A DNA stretch of 64,000 bases from Hoylesella loescheii DSM 19665 = JCM 12249 = ATCC 15930. GTDB lineage: Bacteria; Bacteroidota; Bacteroidia; Bacteroidales; Bacteroidaceae. Positions 19,115 through 27,216 of the stretch are shown in pieces. Where the stretch lies: assembly GCF_000378085.1 (NCBI RefSeq), contig NZ_KB899217.1, positions 1 to 64,000 of the forward strand. The letters are read 5' to 3'. The position numbers and the translations under genes are program-made. The notes beneath the pieces were generated by a model. The model had not been told where the DNA came from, did not search any database, and saw only the letters and a list, made by a program, of their open reading frames with translations. The stretch's first letter is position 1. The number at the start of each line of letters is the position of its first letter.

Positions 19115-19146
19115 TTTGCTGTTTTCGATGATATTTTATAAGTTTG
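19115..19146 (+). promoter_or_regulatory. promoter of trpB2
   Basis: TTTG (19115-19118) and TAAGTTTG (19139-19146) are separated by 20 nt. The transcript would carry a leader of about 90 nt before the ATG at 19243. I see no leader peptide rich in Trp codons. Confidence 0.6.
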
Positions 19147-19242
19147 CAAGACAAAAGGGCGATACCATTGTATGGCAGGCCTTGAATTGTTACACACACG
19201 TGGGTTATAAAATACGCCACCAACAACTAAACACTCAGAATT

Positions 19243-20604
19243 ATGAGCAGACAAAAAAGATTTTTATTGCAAGAAAGCGACTTGCCAAAGCAGTGGTATA
19301 ACATTCAAGCCGATATGCCGCATAAGCCCTTGCCACCACTAAACCCCGCAACAAAACAACCCGTGAGCGTGGACGACCTTGCTCACATCTTCTGTAAGGC
19401 ATGTGCCCAACAGGAACTTGACACCAAAAACGCATGGATTGACATTCCCGAAGAGGTGCAAGAAAAATACAAATACTATCGCGCAACACCGCTTGTGCGA
19501 GCATACGCTTTGGAAGAGGCACTCGGAACGCCCGCACACATATACTTTAAAAACGAAAGTGTGAACCCATTGGGCTCGCATAAGGTGAACTCAGCCTTGC
19601 CTCAATGCTACTATTGCAAGCAAGAAGGCGTTACAAACGTTACTACCGAGACCGGCGCAGGACAGTGGGGAGCAGCCCTGAGCTATGCTGCCAGCGTGTA
19701 CGGACTGTCGGCTGCCGTGTACCAAGTGAAGATTTCGATGCAACAAAAGCCCTATCGCTCACTCGTGATGCGTGCTTTCGGCGCGGCTGTCACTGGTTCG
19801 CCATCGATGTCTACTAGGGCAGGTAAAGACATTATCACGCGCGACCCACTACATCAAGGCTCGCTTGGCACCGCCATCAGCGAGGCGGTGGAGTTAGCCA
19901 CCACAACACCCAACTGCAAATACACATTAGGCTCGGTGCTCAACCACGTTACGCTGCACCAAACCATTATCGGATTGGAGGCCGAAAAGCAAATGGCCAT
20001 GGCCGAGGAATACCCCGACGTGGTGATAGGTTGCTTTGGTGGAGGCAGCAATTTTGGCGGTTTGGCCTTCCCCTTTATGCGACACAACATCTTGGAGGGT
20101 AAAACCACCGAGTTCGTTGCTGCCGAACCAGACAGCTGTCCCAAACTTACGCGGGGCGTATTTAAGTACGACTTCGGCGACGAAGCTGGTTATACGCCAT
20201 TGTTGCCCATGTACACATTGGGCCACGATTTCAAGCCTGCAAACATTCATGCAGGCGGATTGCGCTACCATGGAGCGGGCGTGATTGTATCGCAGCTTAT
20301 AAAAGACGGCTTGATGCGTGGCGAAGACATACCCCAACTTGAAACGTTCGAGGCGGGTACGTTGTTTGCTCGCACGGAAGGTATCATCCCTGCACCCGAA
20401 AGTAACCACGCTATCGCTGCCGTTATACGCGAAGCGAAACGCTGTAAGGAAAGTGGTGAGAAGCGTGTTATATTGTTTGCGCTGTCGGGACATGGACTAA
20501 TGGACATGACCGCATACGACCAATACCTCAATGGCGACCTGCACAACTATTCGCTTTCAGAAGAAAGCATTGCACAAAGCCTTAAAGCGGTTCCAGAGGT
20601 TTAA
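19243..20604 (+). CDS. trpB: tryptophan synthase beta chain, TrpB2 type
   Basis: A protein of 453 residues, longer than classical TrpB (about 400) and typical for TrpB2. The PLP lysine lies in NPLGSHKVN (K114), and the phosphate-binding loop is GCFGGGSNFGG near 265-275. The N-terminus LLQESDLPKQWYNIQADMP is the TrpB2 signature. The enzyme condenses indole (or an indole donor) with serine to give tryptophan. No trpA or other trp genes are nearby, which fits a stand-alone TrpB2 that salvages free indole; this last point is inference. Confidence 0.9.
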   Translation: MSRQKRFLLQESDLPKQWYNIQADMPHKPLPPLNPATKQPVSVDDLAHIFCKACAQQELDTKNAWIDIPEEVQEKYKYYRATPLVRAYALEEALGTPAHIYFKNESVNPLGSHKVNSALPQCYYCKQEGVTNVTTETGAGQWGAALSYAASVYGLSAAVYQVKISMQQKPYRSLVMRAFGAAVTGSPSMSTRAGKDIITRDPLHQGSLGTAISEAVELATTTPNCKYTLGSVLNHVTLHQTIIGLEAEKQMAMAEEYPDVVIGCFGGGSNFGGLAFPFMRHNILEGKTTEFVAAEPDSCPKLTRGVFKYDFGDEAGYTPLLPMYTLGHDFKPANIHAGGLRYHGAGVIVSQLIKDGLMRGEDIPQLETFEAGTLFARTEGIIPAPESNHAIAAVIREAKRCKESGEKRVILFALSGHGLMDMTAYDQYLNGDLHNYSLSEESIAQSLKAVPEV

Positions 20605-20616
20605 TAGCACATTAAC

Positions 20617-20693
20617 AGGACTTGTGGGCTCGCGAGCTACTCACCTCAAATCATGAGGTTACGTAACTTGCTTGCTTAACAAGTCCTTTTTTA
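20617..20693 (+). terminator. terminator of trpB2
   Basis: AGGACTTGT (20617-20625) pairs with ACAAGTCCT (20679-20687), followed by T6. The long loop holds an inner hairpin CCTCA/TGAGG. It sits 12 nt after the stop codon. Confidence 0.7.
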
Positions 20694-20695
20694 AT

Positions 20696-20795
20696 GAACA
20701 AGTGGAAAAGTTTACGAGTTAACAAGATGGCGAATTGACGAGTAAACAAGTTAACAAGATAACTAGCTAATGAGTTAACGACGGTTGGAAGTTCA
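20696..20795. repeat. 8-bp-period spacer block
   Basis: Units such as TTACGAGT, TAACAAGA, TGACGAGT, AAACAAGT, TAACAAGA and TAATGAGT follow each other in steps of 8 bp. This is the minus-orientation form of the AACTYRTN octamer family seen in several other spacers of this window. Confidence 0.7.
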
Positions 20796-20866
20796 CAAAC
20801 TTCTCCAGCGCAGACAGGTTTGTTGGCAGATTTAGCCACATGTAGCTGAATAAATGAGATAAAACA

Positions 20867-20906
20867 AACGCTTGGCTTGGAGAATTAACTGCCTAAGCCA
20901 AGCGTT
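20867..20906 (-). terminator. terminator downstream of the 20919 gene
   Basis: A perfect 12-bp stem (AACGCTTGGCTT 20867-20878 with its complement 20895-20906) and a 16-nt loop. On the minus strand it is followed by TTTGTTTT. Confidence 0.75.
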
Positions 20907-20918
20907 CAGTTACATCAC

Positions 20919-21602
20919 TTACTTGCCAGATGTAAGTATCTGGTCTAGTTTTTCGAGCAAAATAAACGGATTCTTCTTAAAAGCCTTCAAGTCAAATTCC
21001 TTGCTGTCGATGTATTCTTCCATCTGTGGGAAACGTTCGAACATGCGTTTCAAGTCGGCCTGTTTGCCTATCACCGTTCCACCCATCGGCACATGGTAAG
21101 TCACGGCAATGTTATCACCATCTACGGAATAGCTGAAAGGCAAAGAACGTTCGGTAAAACTACTCCTAACACCCGTTATAACGCGAGTTGAAGCCATAGA
21201 GATGTAACCCGTAACCTTCTTTCCCTCGTACATAACCAACCAAAAATACCGCTTTGGCGAGGGACTCATGCTCTTGGGCATAGTGAAAGATTTCACGGCA
21301 TGAAGCGACTTATACACCAAGCTTTCGCCACTTGTCTCGTCGGTAAGCTTCATTTCTTTAACGTCATCGGCATTGTAGTTGGTGCCGTCTTTGCTTTCGG
21401 CCGAAGATGCAACAACAACATCGGTGGCATTCTTAACCATGTATGGCCCATAAGATGAACTTTTCTCTTTCACCAACCAGCCTTCTACCTTCTTGCCGTC
21501 GTTTAGAATTAGTTCGCATTTAATGTTGCTCGACTTCTTTGCAGATACACTGAGCGCACACAATAATGAAAGTAGTAATGAAAGTAACAAACTTTTTCTC
21601 AT
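20919..21602 (-). CDS. secreted protein of unknown function
   Basis: A protein of 227 residues starting MRKSLLLSLLLSLLCALSVSAKK, with a clear signal peptide. The N-terminal third has the pattern of a small beta domain (LILNDGKKVEGWLV), and the rest is mixed. A start ten codons upstream (21632) is in frame, but the ATG at 21602 puts the signal peptide at the N-terminus. A -7-like TACTTTTG lies at 21666-21659. No family recognised; exported, probably periplasmic. Confidence 0.7.
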   Translation of the reverse strand: MRKSLLLSLLLSLLCALSVSAKKSSNIKCELILNDGKKVEGWLVKEKSSSYGPYMVKNATDVVVASSAESKDGTNYNADDVKEMKLTDETSGESLVYKSLHAVKSFTMPKSMSPSPKRYFWLVMYEGKKVTGYISMASTRVITGVRSSFTERSLPFSYSVDGDNIAVTYHVPMGGTVIGKQADLKRMFERFPQMEEYIDSKEFDLKAFKKNPFILLEKLDQILTSGK

Positions 21603-21658
21603 ACGTTTGATTGTTTTTAATGGATTAAACAAATAGTTGTTAACGCCACGAAGTTAGT

Positions 21659-21666
21659 CAAAAGTA
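21659..21666 (-). promoter_or_regulatory. -7 box for the 20919 gene
   Basis: TACTTTTG on the minus strand matches TAnnTTTG. No convincing -33 TTG is found at the proper distance, so this is a tentative call. Confidence 0.4.
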
Positions 21667-21704
21667 CAGAAATAAGAAAGATAATGGGCCGTTTTTTTTG
21701 TTCG

Positions 21705-22685
21705 TTATTTCACCGCTTGCATAATAAGATAACCCATATATATAATATAGGTAGAAGTGAGGAGGGCACCTTCGAGGCGAGAAATGGTGTACTTGGTGAA
21801 CGAAAGAAACCATAACAACACCATCGAACCAAGAAGAACGGAGAGATCTACAATACCTATTCCTTGTATAGTCATGGGCGAGATAACGCCCGTTACACCT
21901 AATATTAGCAGGATATTGAAGACGTTAGAGCCCAGCACATTGCCAATAGCAATGCCGCTATTACCCTTACGGGCAGCCACAGCACTTGTTGCCAGTTCGG
22001 GAAGCGATGTTCCGCCTGCCACAATAGTTAGTCCAATGATGGCGTCACTTACGCCCAAGGTCTTGGCAACGGTGGTTGCACCATCCACAAAGAGGTTACT
22101 GCCAAGCACCAAACAGCCCAACCCAACCAGCAACCAAGCTGTTGCCACAAGGGGTTTTATGGGTTTCTTCGTTTCAGTTTGCGTACCCTCGTCGGACTTT
22201 GCCGTAGTAAGGGTGAAACCCATAAAGAAGAAAAACAAGATAAGTAGGAAACCTGCATCTACACGACTAATGTAGCCGTCAAGACAAAGCAGGAATAGCG
22301 CACCCGAAGCCAATACTGCAAAGGGGATATCTTTGCGCACGGTGGTCTTCAAGATGGTCATTGGCGCCAGCATGGCAGCCACACCCACAATGAGCAAACT
22401 ATTGAAAACATTACTACCAACAATGTTTCCAACGGCTAAATCGGGTGTGCCTTTCAGTGCCGACACAAAACTCACGCAAAACTCGGGCATAGATGTTCCC
22501 ATGGCTACAATGGTCAGTCCGATTACCATTTGCGACACTTTCATACGTTCGGCCAAACCTACCGCACCCTCCGTAAGTCGATCGGCTCCCCATAATACAA
22601 GCACTATACCTACTAAAACAAAGAGCACGTTTAACCAAATGTTATCGGAAAAGCCACCCAAAGCGGCACAAAATAGTTGGAGCAT
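21705..22685 (-). CDS. CaCA-family Na+/Ca2+ (cation) antiporter
   Basis: A protein of 326 residues with about ten membrane helices arranged as two homologous halves. The alpha repeats are plain: GLTIVAMGTSMPEF...GNIVGSNVFN in the first half and GLTIVAGGTSLPEL...GNVLGSNVFN in the second, the ion-coordinating motifs of the YrbG/CaCA family. A hydrophilic loop (about 167-180) separates the halves. The length is standard for bacterial members. It exchanges cations, most likely Ca2+ for Na+ or H+, across the inner membrane. It appears monocistronic; octamer repeats lie directly upstream. Confidence 0.9.
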   Translation of the reverse strand: MLQLFCAALGGFSDNIWLNVLFVLVGIVLVLWGADRLTEGAVGLAERMKVSQMVIGLTIVAMGTSMPEFCVSFVSALKGTPDLAVGNIVGSNVFNSLLIVGVAAMLAPMTILKTTVRKDIPFAVLASGALFLLCLDGYISRVDAGFLLILFFFFMGFTLTTAKSDEGTQTETKKPIKPLVATAWLLVGLGCLVLGSNLFVDGATTVAKTLGVSDAIIGLTIVAGGTSLPELATSAVAARKGNSGIAIGNVLGSNVFNILLILGVTGVISPMTIQGIGIVDLSVLLGSMVLLWFLSFTKYTISRLEGALLTSTYIIYMGYLIMQAVK

Positions 22686-22689
22686 GGAG

Positions 22690-22985
22690 TTTTGAGTTCG
22701 TGAATGAGTGAGTTTGTGAGTGAATAAGTTTATAAGTGGGTGAATTATTGAATTTATTAGTTTGTGAGTTTATTAGTTTGTGAGTTATTGAGTTTGTGGG
22801 GAATAACCGAGTAAGTGATGTTCTTAGCTTTATACGTTCGTTGGGTAATGGGGACACACGCATAAGTCTGCAATCGCATTTGCAAGTACATCAGCAGGCC
22901 AACCCATTAACTAACAATCTTAAGAACTCAATAACTCGTAAATTCAAACACCCATTAACTCAATAACTCACTAACTCGCAAAGTC
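22690..22985. repeat. 8-bp-period spacer blocks in both orientations
   Basis: 22690-22800 is built of octamers such as GAGTTTGT, GAGTGAAT, AAGTTTAT, TAGTTTGT and GAGTTATT. At 22920-22985 the complement form appears (AACTCAAT, AACTCGTA, AACTCAAT, AACTCACT, AACTCGCA). The pair faces each other and could pair imperfectly. No gene is seen between 22686 and 23003. Confidence 0.7.
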
Positions 22986-23003
22986 ATAAATTATACCCGC
23001 GGT

Positions 23004-23453
23004 TTATTCAGCCGCAGGTTGTTCGGCAGCCTGTTCTTCTCCATTCTTGGGTTTAAGAGCCTCTTCGAAATTGGTAATGCCATTCTTTACCAAGATGTCG
23101 TACCATTGAATGAGCTTACGAATGTCGCTATCGTGTACGCGGTCGCGGTCGAATGCGGGAAGCACTTCACCGAAAAAGTCGCGCAACTCTTTGCCCGATG
23201 CTTTCTTGTAGTTTAGCGAACAAGGTTTGAGCTGTTCTTTTTCGCCGAGGTTTTTAAGCACTTGCCACAAGGGTACATCCTCTGAATCGGTGTACATGGC
23301 AATGTCGGTAAGGCTCGTTACACGATCGGTTGCGAAGGCAGGCATGCGACGGTGTGTTTCATCTATAGCCTCAACGATGAGCGAAGCCTTTCCGCTAGAT
23401 ACAAGTTTGTATAGCCCAGGCTTCCCTGAGATAGAAAGAATTGTCTGTAACAT
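23004..23453 (-). CDS. DUF5606 conserved Bacteroidetes protein
   Basis: A protein of 149 residues starting MLQTILSISGKPGLYKLV, the conserved opening of the DUF5606 family, with a charged C-terminal tail ending in a Glu/Ala/Pro stretch. The function of the family is unknown to me. It is the last gene of the nusB-yajC-ybbR-coaE operon (13 nt after coaE), an arrangement typical of Bacteroidales. Confidence 0.8.
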   Translation of the reverse strand: MLQTILSISGKPGLYKLVSSGKASLIVEAIDETHRRMPAFATDRVTSLTDIAMYTDSEDVPLWQVLKNLGEKEQLKPCSLNYKKASGKELRDFFGEVLPAFDRDRVHDSDIRKLIQWYDILVKNGITNFEEALKPKNGEEQAAEQPAAE

Positions 23454-23466
23454 GTTGTTTTTCTGT

Positions 23467-24060
23467 TTATGCGTTTGTTAGTTGTATTAATAATTCGTTT
23501 AATTGTTGGCTCACATCTTGCACGCCATCGTTCACTATCTCGAAATGGCTCATCGCCCTAATGCGCTCTTGTGGCCATTGGCATTCAATCCATCCGAGTG
23601 CTTTCTGGCGGTCTAGCGCATCGCGTTGCATCACCCTTTGTATGCGCACTTCAAGCGGGGCGGTTACACACACCACCTTATCTATCTTCACCCTAGCATC
23701 GAAACCGCTTTCGAAGAAGATGGCGCTTTCGAGCCATTGATAGCCCGATTGTTCGAAATCGCGCGCCACTGCGGGATGAACAAGTGCGTTAATACGCTGC
23801 TTATTCTCGTCGGAGGCCAATAGATAGGCAGCTAACACCTGCTTTTGCAAACGTCCGTCGACATAGAGATGGTTTCCCACAAGTTGTCGCATGCTTTGCA
23901 TCAGAGGCTCGGAGCTACGCAAAAGGCGTTTGGCCGATGCATCGCAGTCGAACACTTCAATGCCACGAGCTCGCAACAATTGTGCTACATACGATTTTCC
24001 ACTACCTATTCCGCCCGTCAAGGCAATGCGTAGGTTTGGAGAAATGGAATGGGAACTCAT
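23467..24060 (-). CDS. coaE: dephospho-CoA kinase
   Basis: A protein of 197 residues with P-loop GGIGSGKS at about 16-23, a DCDASAKRLL segment binding the substrate, and the HPAVAR motif near 110, all standard for CoaE. It phosphorylates the ribose of dephospho-CoA in the last step of coenzyme A synthesis. The start lies 8 nt after ybbR. Length is normal. Confidence 0.92.
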   Translation of the reverse strand: MSSHSISPNLRIALTGGIGSGKSYVAQLLRARGIEVFDCDASAKRLLRSSEPLMQSMRQLVGNHLYVDGRLQKQVLAAYLLASDENKQRINALVHPAVARDFEQSGYQWLESAIFFESGFDARVKIDKVVCVTAPLEVRIQRVMQRDALDRQKALGWIECQWPQERIRAMSHFEIVNDGVQDVSQQLNELLIQLTNA

Positions 24061-24068
24061 GAAAATAC

Positions 24069-25055
24069 CTACTTTTGCTCGATAAGATAATCCACCTGAT
24101 TGATCTCCAAGCGAGCTTTGCGCACTCCTTGCGGTACCTTACGCAAATAAAGTGTACACTTATCGGTTGGCTGATTCACCAAGTCGGCATAGTTTACCAC
24201 GACCTTAAAGGCATCTGCCTTTATGGAACGCACGCGACTAACGCCAACGATAAAATGCACTTTCACCTTCGAGGGGAAGGTGCGCAACACTTTATCGCCA
24301 GGAAGATTCTCGGCCGAGACGGGCACTTCTACGCTTTCTTCGGTAAGTACATCTGGGTAAAGGGCCAGCCTAACCGTTGAAGGCACAATCTTTACGCCCT
24401 CTATACGATGCAGGGCAACCGTTTGTACCATGGTGTCTGAGAAGTTCACGATATTCAGTTCTTCGGTTTGCACCTCCTTGATATTGCGTAACTCCTTGTT
24501 ATGGGCATACACAGTGACATACTCGGGAATGAACTTATAGTTGGCCAAATAACGCTGATCCCCAGGCTGAATGTTTCCCAAAAGGCGTACTGGAACACGT
24601 TTGCTCTCACCATAGTTGAAGAAAAACTCCAACTTATCAGGCTTTACCGCAACGATTTTGGTAGAACCCGACAGATGCGTGTAAAGCTGCTTCTGTATGT
24701 CGGCTGCAGGAATGACTCCCTTTCCACGAGACTTATTGGCGTAATTGGCAAAATTAAGCACAATTGGACGTAAGCGCTCGGTGTAAAGATAGCCCATGAT
24801 AGTAAAACCTTTGTCTCTTAAAGTAACTCGCACAACATCATCGTCGTTTGAAGTTATCACCACATCCTTTGGCAAATTGGTCAGATGGATGGGCACGATA
24901 AAGTCTTTCTCGTAGGTTTCGTTGAGGGTGGCGAGTAGCCAAAAACCTCCACTAAGCCCGAGAAAAAACAAAAAAATCAGAAACTCCTTGTTCACAGTAC
25001 TGAACACGAAGCTCCTGACTATCGAATAGATCTTTAAGAGCCGAAGCGGTTTCAT
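24069..25055 (-). CDS. YbbR/CdaR-like membrane-anchored protein
   Basis: A protein of 328 residues with one membrane helix at about 24-45 and an extracytoplasmic part of repeated beta modules in the YbbR pattern (VPIHLTNLPKDVVIT, later VPVSAENLPGDKVL). YbbR domains in Firmicutes (CdaR) control a diadenylate cyclase, but no cyclase gene is seen here, so the role in Bacteroidetes is open. It lies 3 nt after yajC and 8 nt before coaE. Confidence 0.78.
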   Translation of the reverse strand: MKPLRLLKIYSIVRSFVFSTVNKEFLIFLFFLGLSGGFWLLATLNETYEKDFIVPIHLTNLPKDVVITSNDDDVVRVTLRDKGFTIMGYLYTERLRPIVLNFANYANKSRGKGVIPAADIQKQLYTHLSGSTKIVAVKPDKLEFFFNYGESKRVPVRLLGNIQPGDQRYLANYKFIPEYVTVYAHNKELRNIKEVQTEELNIVNFSDTMVQTVALHRIEGVKIVPSTVRLALYPDVLTEESVEVPVSAENLPGDKVLRTFPSKVKVHFIVGVSRVRSIKADAFKVVVNYADLVNQPTDKCTLYLRKVPQGVRKARLEINQVDYLIEQK

Positions 25056-25058
25056 TAC

Positions 25059-25388
25059 CTAGTTCTTGGTGTTGACAGACTGCAAAGAAGCAGGGTCGGC
25101 AAAGACATAGTTGCGATCAACGGTAACAACCACGCCACGAGCCACCTCTAGCTCCACCGTGTTGTTTTCGATATTAATGCGCTTTACCTCGCCATATACG
25201 CCCCCACTGGTAACAACACGTGTACCTTCTTGCAGTGCATTCTGGAAGTTTCGTATAGCCTTTTGTTTCTTTTGCTGTGGCCTAATCATGAAAAAGTACA
25301 TGATAGCAAAGATCGCCACCATCATTAGGATGGGTGCGGCAGAACCGCCGCCAGCTGCTTGAGCAGCCAATACTGTTGTTGAAATCAT
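25059..25388 (-). CDS. yajC: preprotein translocase accessory subunit YajC
   Basis: A protein of 109 residues: short N-terminus, one membrane helix (about 18-36) ending in FFMIRPQQKKQKA, then the cytoplasmic TRVVTSGGVYGEV module. These are the family hallmarks. YajC accompanies SecDF at the Sec translocon. It is the second gene of the nusB operon, 46 nt after nusB. Confidence 0.93.
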   Translation of the reverse strand: MISTTVLAAQAAGGGSAAPILMMVAIFAIMYFFMIRPQQKKQKAIRNFQNALQEGTRVVTSGGVYGEVKRINIENNTVELEVARGVVVTVDRNYVFADPASLQSVNTKN

Positions 25389-25434
25389 ATTTTAATTGTT
25401 GAGTTGTTGGTTTATACGGAGAAAACCTATTGAA

Positions 25435-26553
25435 CTAGGCCTCCTCTGCTCTTGCTTCCACAGCCTCGGTGGGTTGGATGTCGCCATTAACAGCATCAGC
25501 ATGAGCTTCGTTGTCGATGTTTACAACTTCTTCAACGCTTGCATCCGACTGGTGAGCGGGATGCTGTTCCTGCCTTTGTTCACCGTTCTTGTGGTCGTGG
25601 CCTATGTGCTTGCGTGGACGTGGATCGGGCATAGCCTTCATCATTTGTCCGTGAGCAATGAGCCCGCGAGCAATAGTGTCAAGCATGCCGTTGATGTATC
25701 CGCCACTGCGATGCGTGCTATACAGCTTGGCCAGTTCAACATATTCGTTGATAGTTACGCTTACTGGGATGTTGGGGAATGTCAGCATCTCTGCAATAGC
25801 AATCTGCATGATAACCACATCCATGTAAGCCAACCGCGAGAAATCCCAATTACGCGAGTTCTCGCTCATATAACGCTGATACTGATCGGCATTAAGGATG
25901 GTTGATCGAAACAGTTTGCGAGCAAAATCCTTATCTTCCTCATCCTTATATTCGGGTAAAAGTTCTTGCTTTGCCTTGTTTGCAGGGTCGAAACGCTTAA
26001 TGGTCTTCAGCACGAAGGTGTCTACAATCTCCTTGTCGTCGTTCCAATACAAGCTCTTTTCTTCGAGCAAGGCATCCAAGTCCACGTTGTTCTGCACAAG
26101 TTGCTTATATAACTTACGCCAAACTTCACGGTCTGCCTCGTACGAATCATCGTCGCTCTCCATATATTCGCGGTAAATTTCCGACTGTTCGATTTGATTA
26201 CAGAGTTTCCTAACGGCTTCAATATCGTCTTCCCAACGCTGTTTCAGCGTCTCCATGAAGTCATTCAGTTGCTTATTTTCCTCTAATTGCGTTGCGAATT
26301 TATTGTACGCGAACTTCGGCGAGGGCACCTCTGTGCCTTCGCGCTGAGCTTGTTGTGTCGCGATATCTACACGATGTCTCTCTTCACGCATGATTGCCAC
26401 TATCAACGCCAGCAGGTAATTATATAGGTCGTATGCCTTAGAAAGACTGAAAAGCAGCTCTTTCTCAGCATTATCCATATTTCTATTACCGTTCTGGTAG
26501 TAAGCATAGGTTAACTGGACAATCTTTATACGTATTAATTCCCTATTTATCAT
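25435..26553 (-). CDS. nusB: transcription antitermination factor NusB with C-terminal extension
   Basis: A protein of 372 residues, far longer than proteobacterial NusB (about 140) but in the style of Bacteroidetes members. The NusB core is in the C-terminal half: NADQYQRYMSENSRNWDFSR followed by MDVVIMQIAIAEML and INEYVELAKLYS. A helical N-terminal region precedes it. The last 60 residues are a low-complexity tail (HIGHDHKNGEQRQEQHPAH, then Glu/Ala). NusB binds boxA RNA with S10 to support rRNA transcription. A clean promoter precedes it. Confidence 0.88.
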   Translation of the reverse strand: MINRELIRIKIVQLTYAYYQNGNRNMDNAEKELLFSLSKAYDLYNYLLALIVAIMREERHRVDIATQQAQREGTEVPSPKFAYNKFATQLEENKQLNDFMETLKQRWEDDIEAVRKLCNQIEQSEIYREYMESDDDSYEADREVWRKLYKQLVQNNVDLDALLEEKSLYWNDDKEIVDTFVLKTIKRFDPANKAKQELLPEYKDEEDKDFARKLFRSTILNADQYQRYMSENSRNWDFSRLAYMDVVIMQIAIAEMLTFPNIPVSVTINEYVELAKLYSTHRSGGYINGMLDTIARGLIAHGQMMKAMPDPRPRKHIGHDHKNGEQRQEQHPAHQSDASVEEVVNIDNEAHADAVNGDIQPTEAVEARAEEA

Positions 26554-26579
26554 CGTTCTGTTTTTCGTTTATTGATATG

Positions 26580-26610
26580 CAAAATTAGGAACTTTCCCAC
26601 GATTATGCAA
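26580..26610 (-). promoter_or_regulatory. promoter of the nusB operon
   Basis: TAATTTTG (minus, 26587-26580) is a TAnnTTTG -7 box, with TTG 20 nt upstream (26610-26608). The leader to the ATG at 26553 is about 20 nt. Confidence 0.6.
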
Positions 26611-27216
26611 GTACAAAGGGCTTTTTCTACTTTTTTTAATAACTGCCAAAGCATTATGCCGTAAAACACAATAAACCCCTTAACCTCTGAATATCAAGTG
26701 TTTTATAAGTCTAGCGCTGTGTATTTAGCCCCTATTTTACCCTAAACATGTTTTATAACAAGTATTACAAAAAAGGCTTTATATGGGGCCGTGCACCTTA
26801 TATATTAACACGTTGTTATACAATAGCAGACAAAAGAAATAAGAATCAACAAGCATTTAGCAATAAATTATTTTACATATTTGTACGTTTTTACGATGAT
26901 TATCGTTATCTTTGCTCTCGACATTTATTGATTGATTTAACTAACGAAATCGACAACCCTTTGAAAATGGCATGAACCGAGGTCTATCATCATGCCCGTC
27001 AACCATATACGCGTGCATCAAACTAGTTCTATCCAATGTGCCAATCATCACCGAACATCGTTCGAAGGATGATGCGCAACGATTGGAACGATTACATAAC
27101 ACGGAACGTAAAGTGGAAGACGTGGCAAAGCGTGGAGTAATCTAAATCTTCCTTACACAAAAACAAGAACAAACACTAAAAGTAAATATGATACTCTAAC
27201 TTAACAAACCTTAGCA
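26611..27216. other. leader region upstream of the SusC gene
   Basis: About 600 bp without a supported gene. A small open frame across 26748-26975 ends past the promoter at 26907 and is rejected. The transcript starting near 26920 would have a leader of about 300 nt, long enough for post-transcriptional control. I see no ECF sigma/anti-sigma or hybrid two-component regulator next to this SusCD pair. Confidence 0.45.
26907..26914 (+). promoter_or_regulatory. -7 box for the SusCD operon
   Basis: TATCTTTG is an exact TAnnTTTG match. A TTTG is present at 26880-26883, giving a 23-nt spacing that is slightly long. Confidence 0.45.

Noticed and set aside
26748..26975. 75-codon frame upstream of the SusC gene
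   Set aside because: It starts before and runs through the TATCTTTG promoter box and has no recognisable features.
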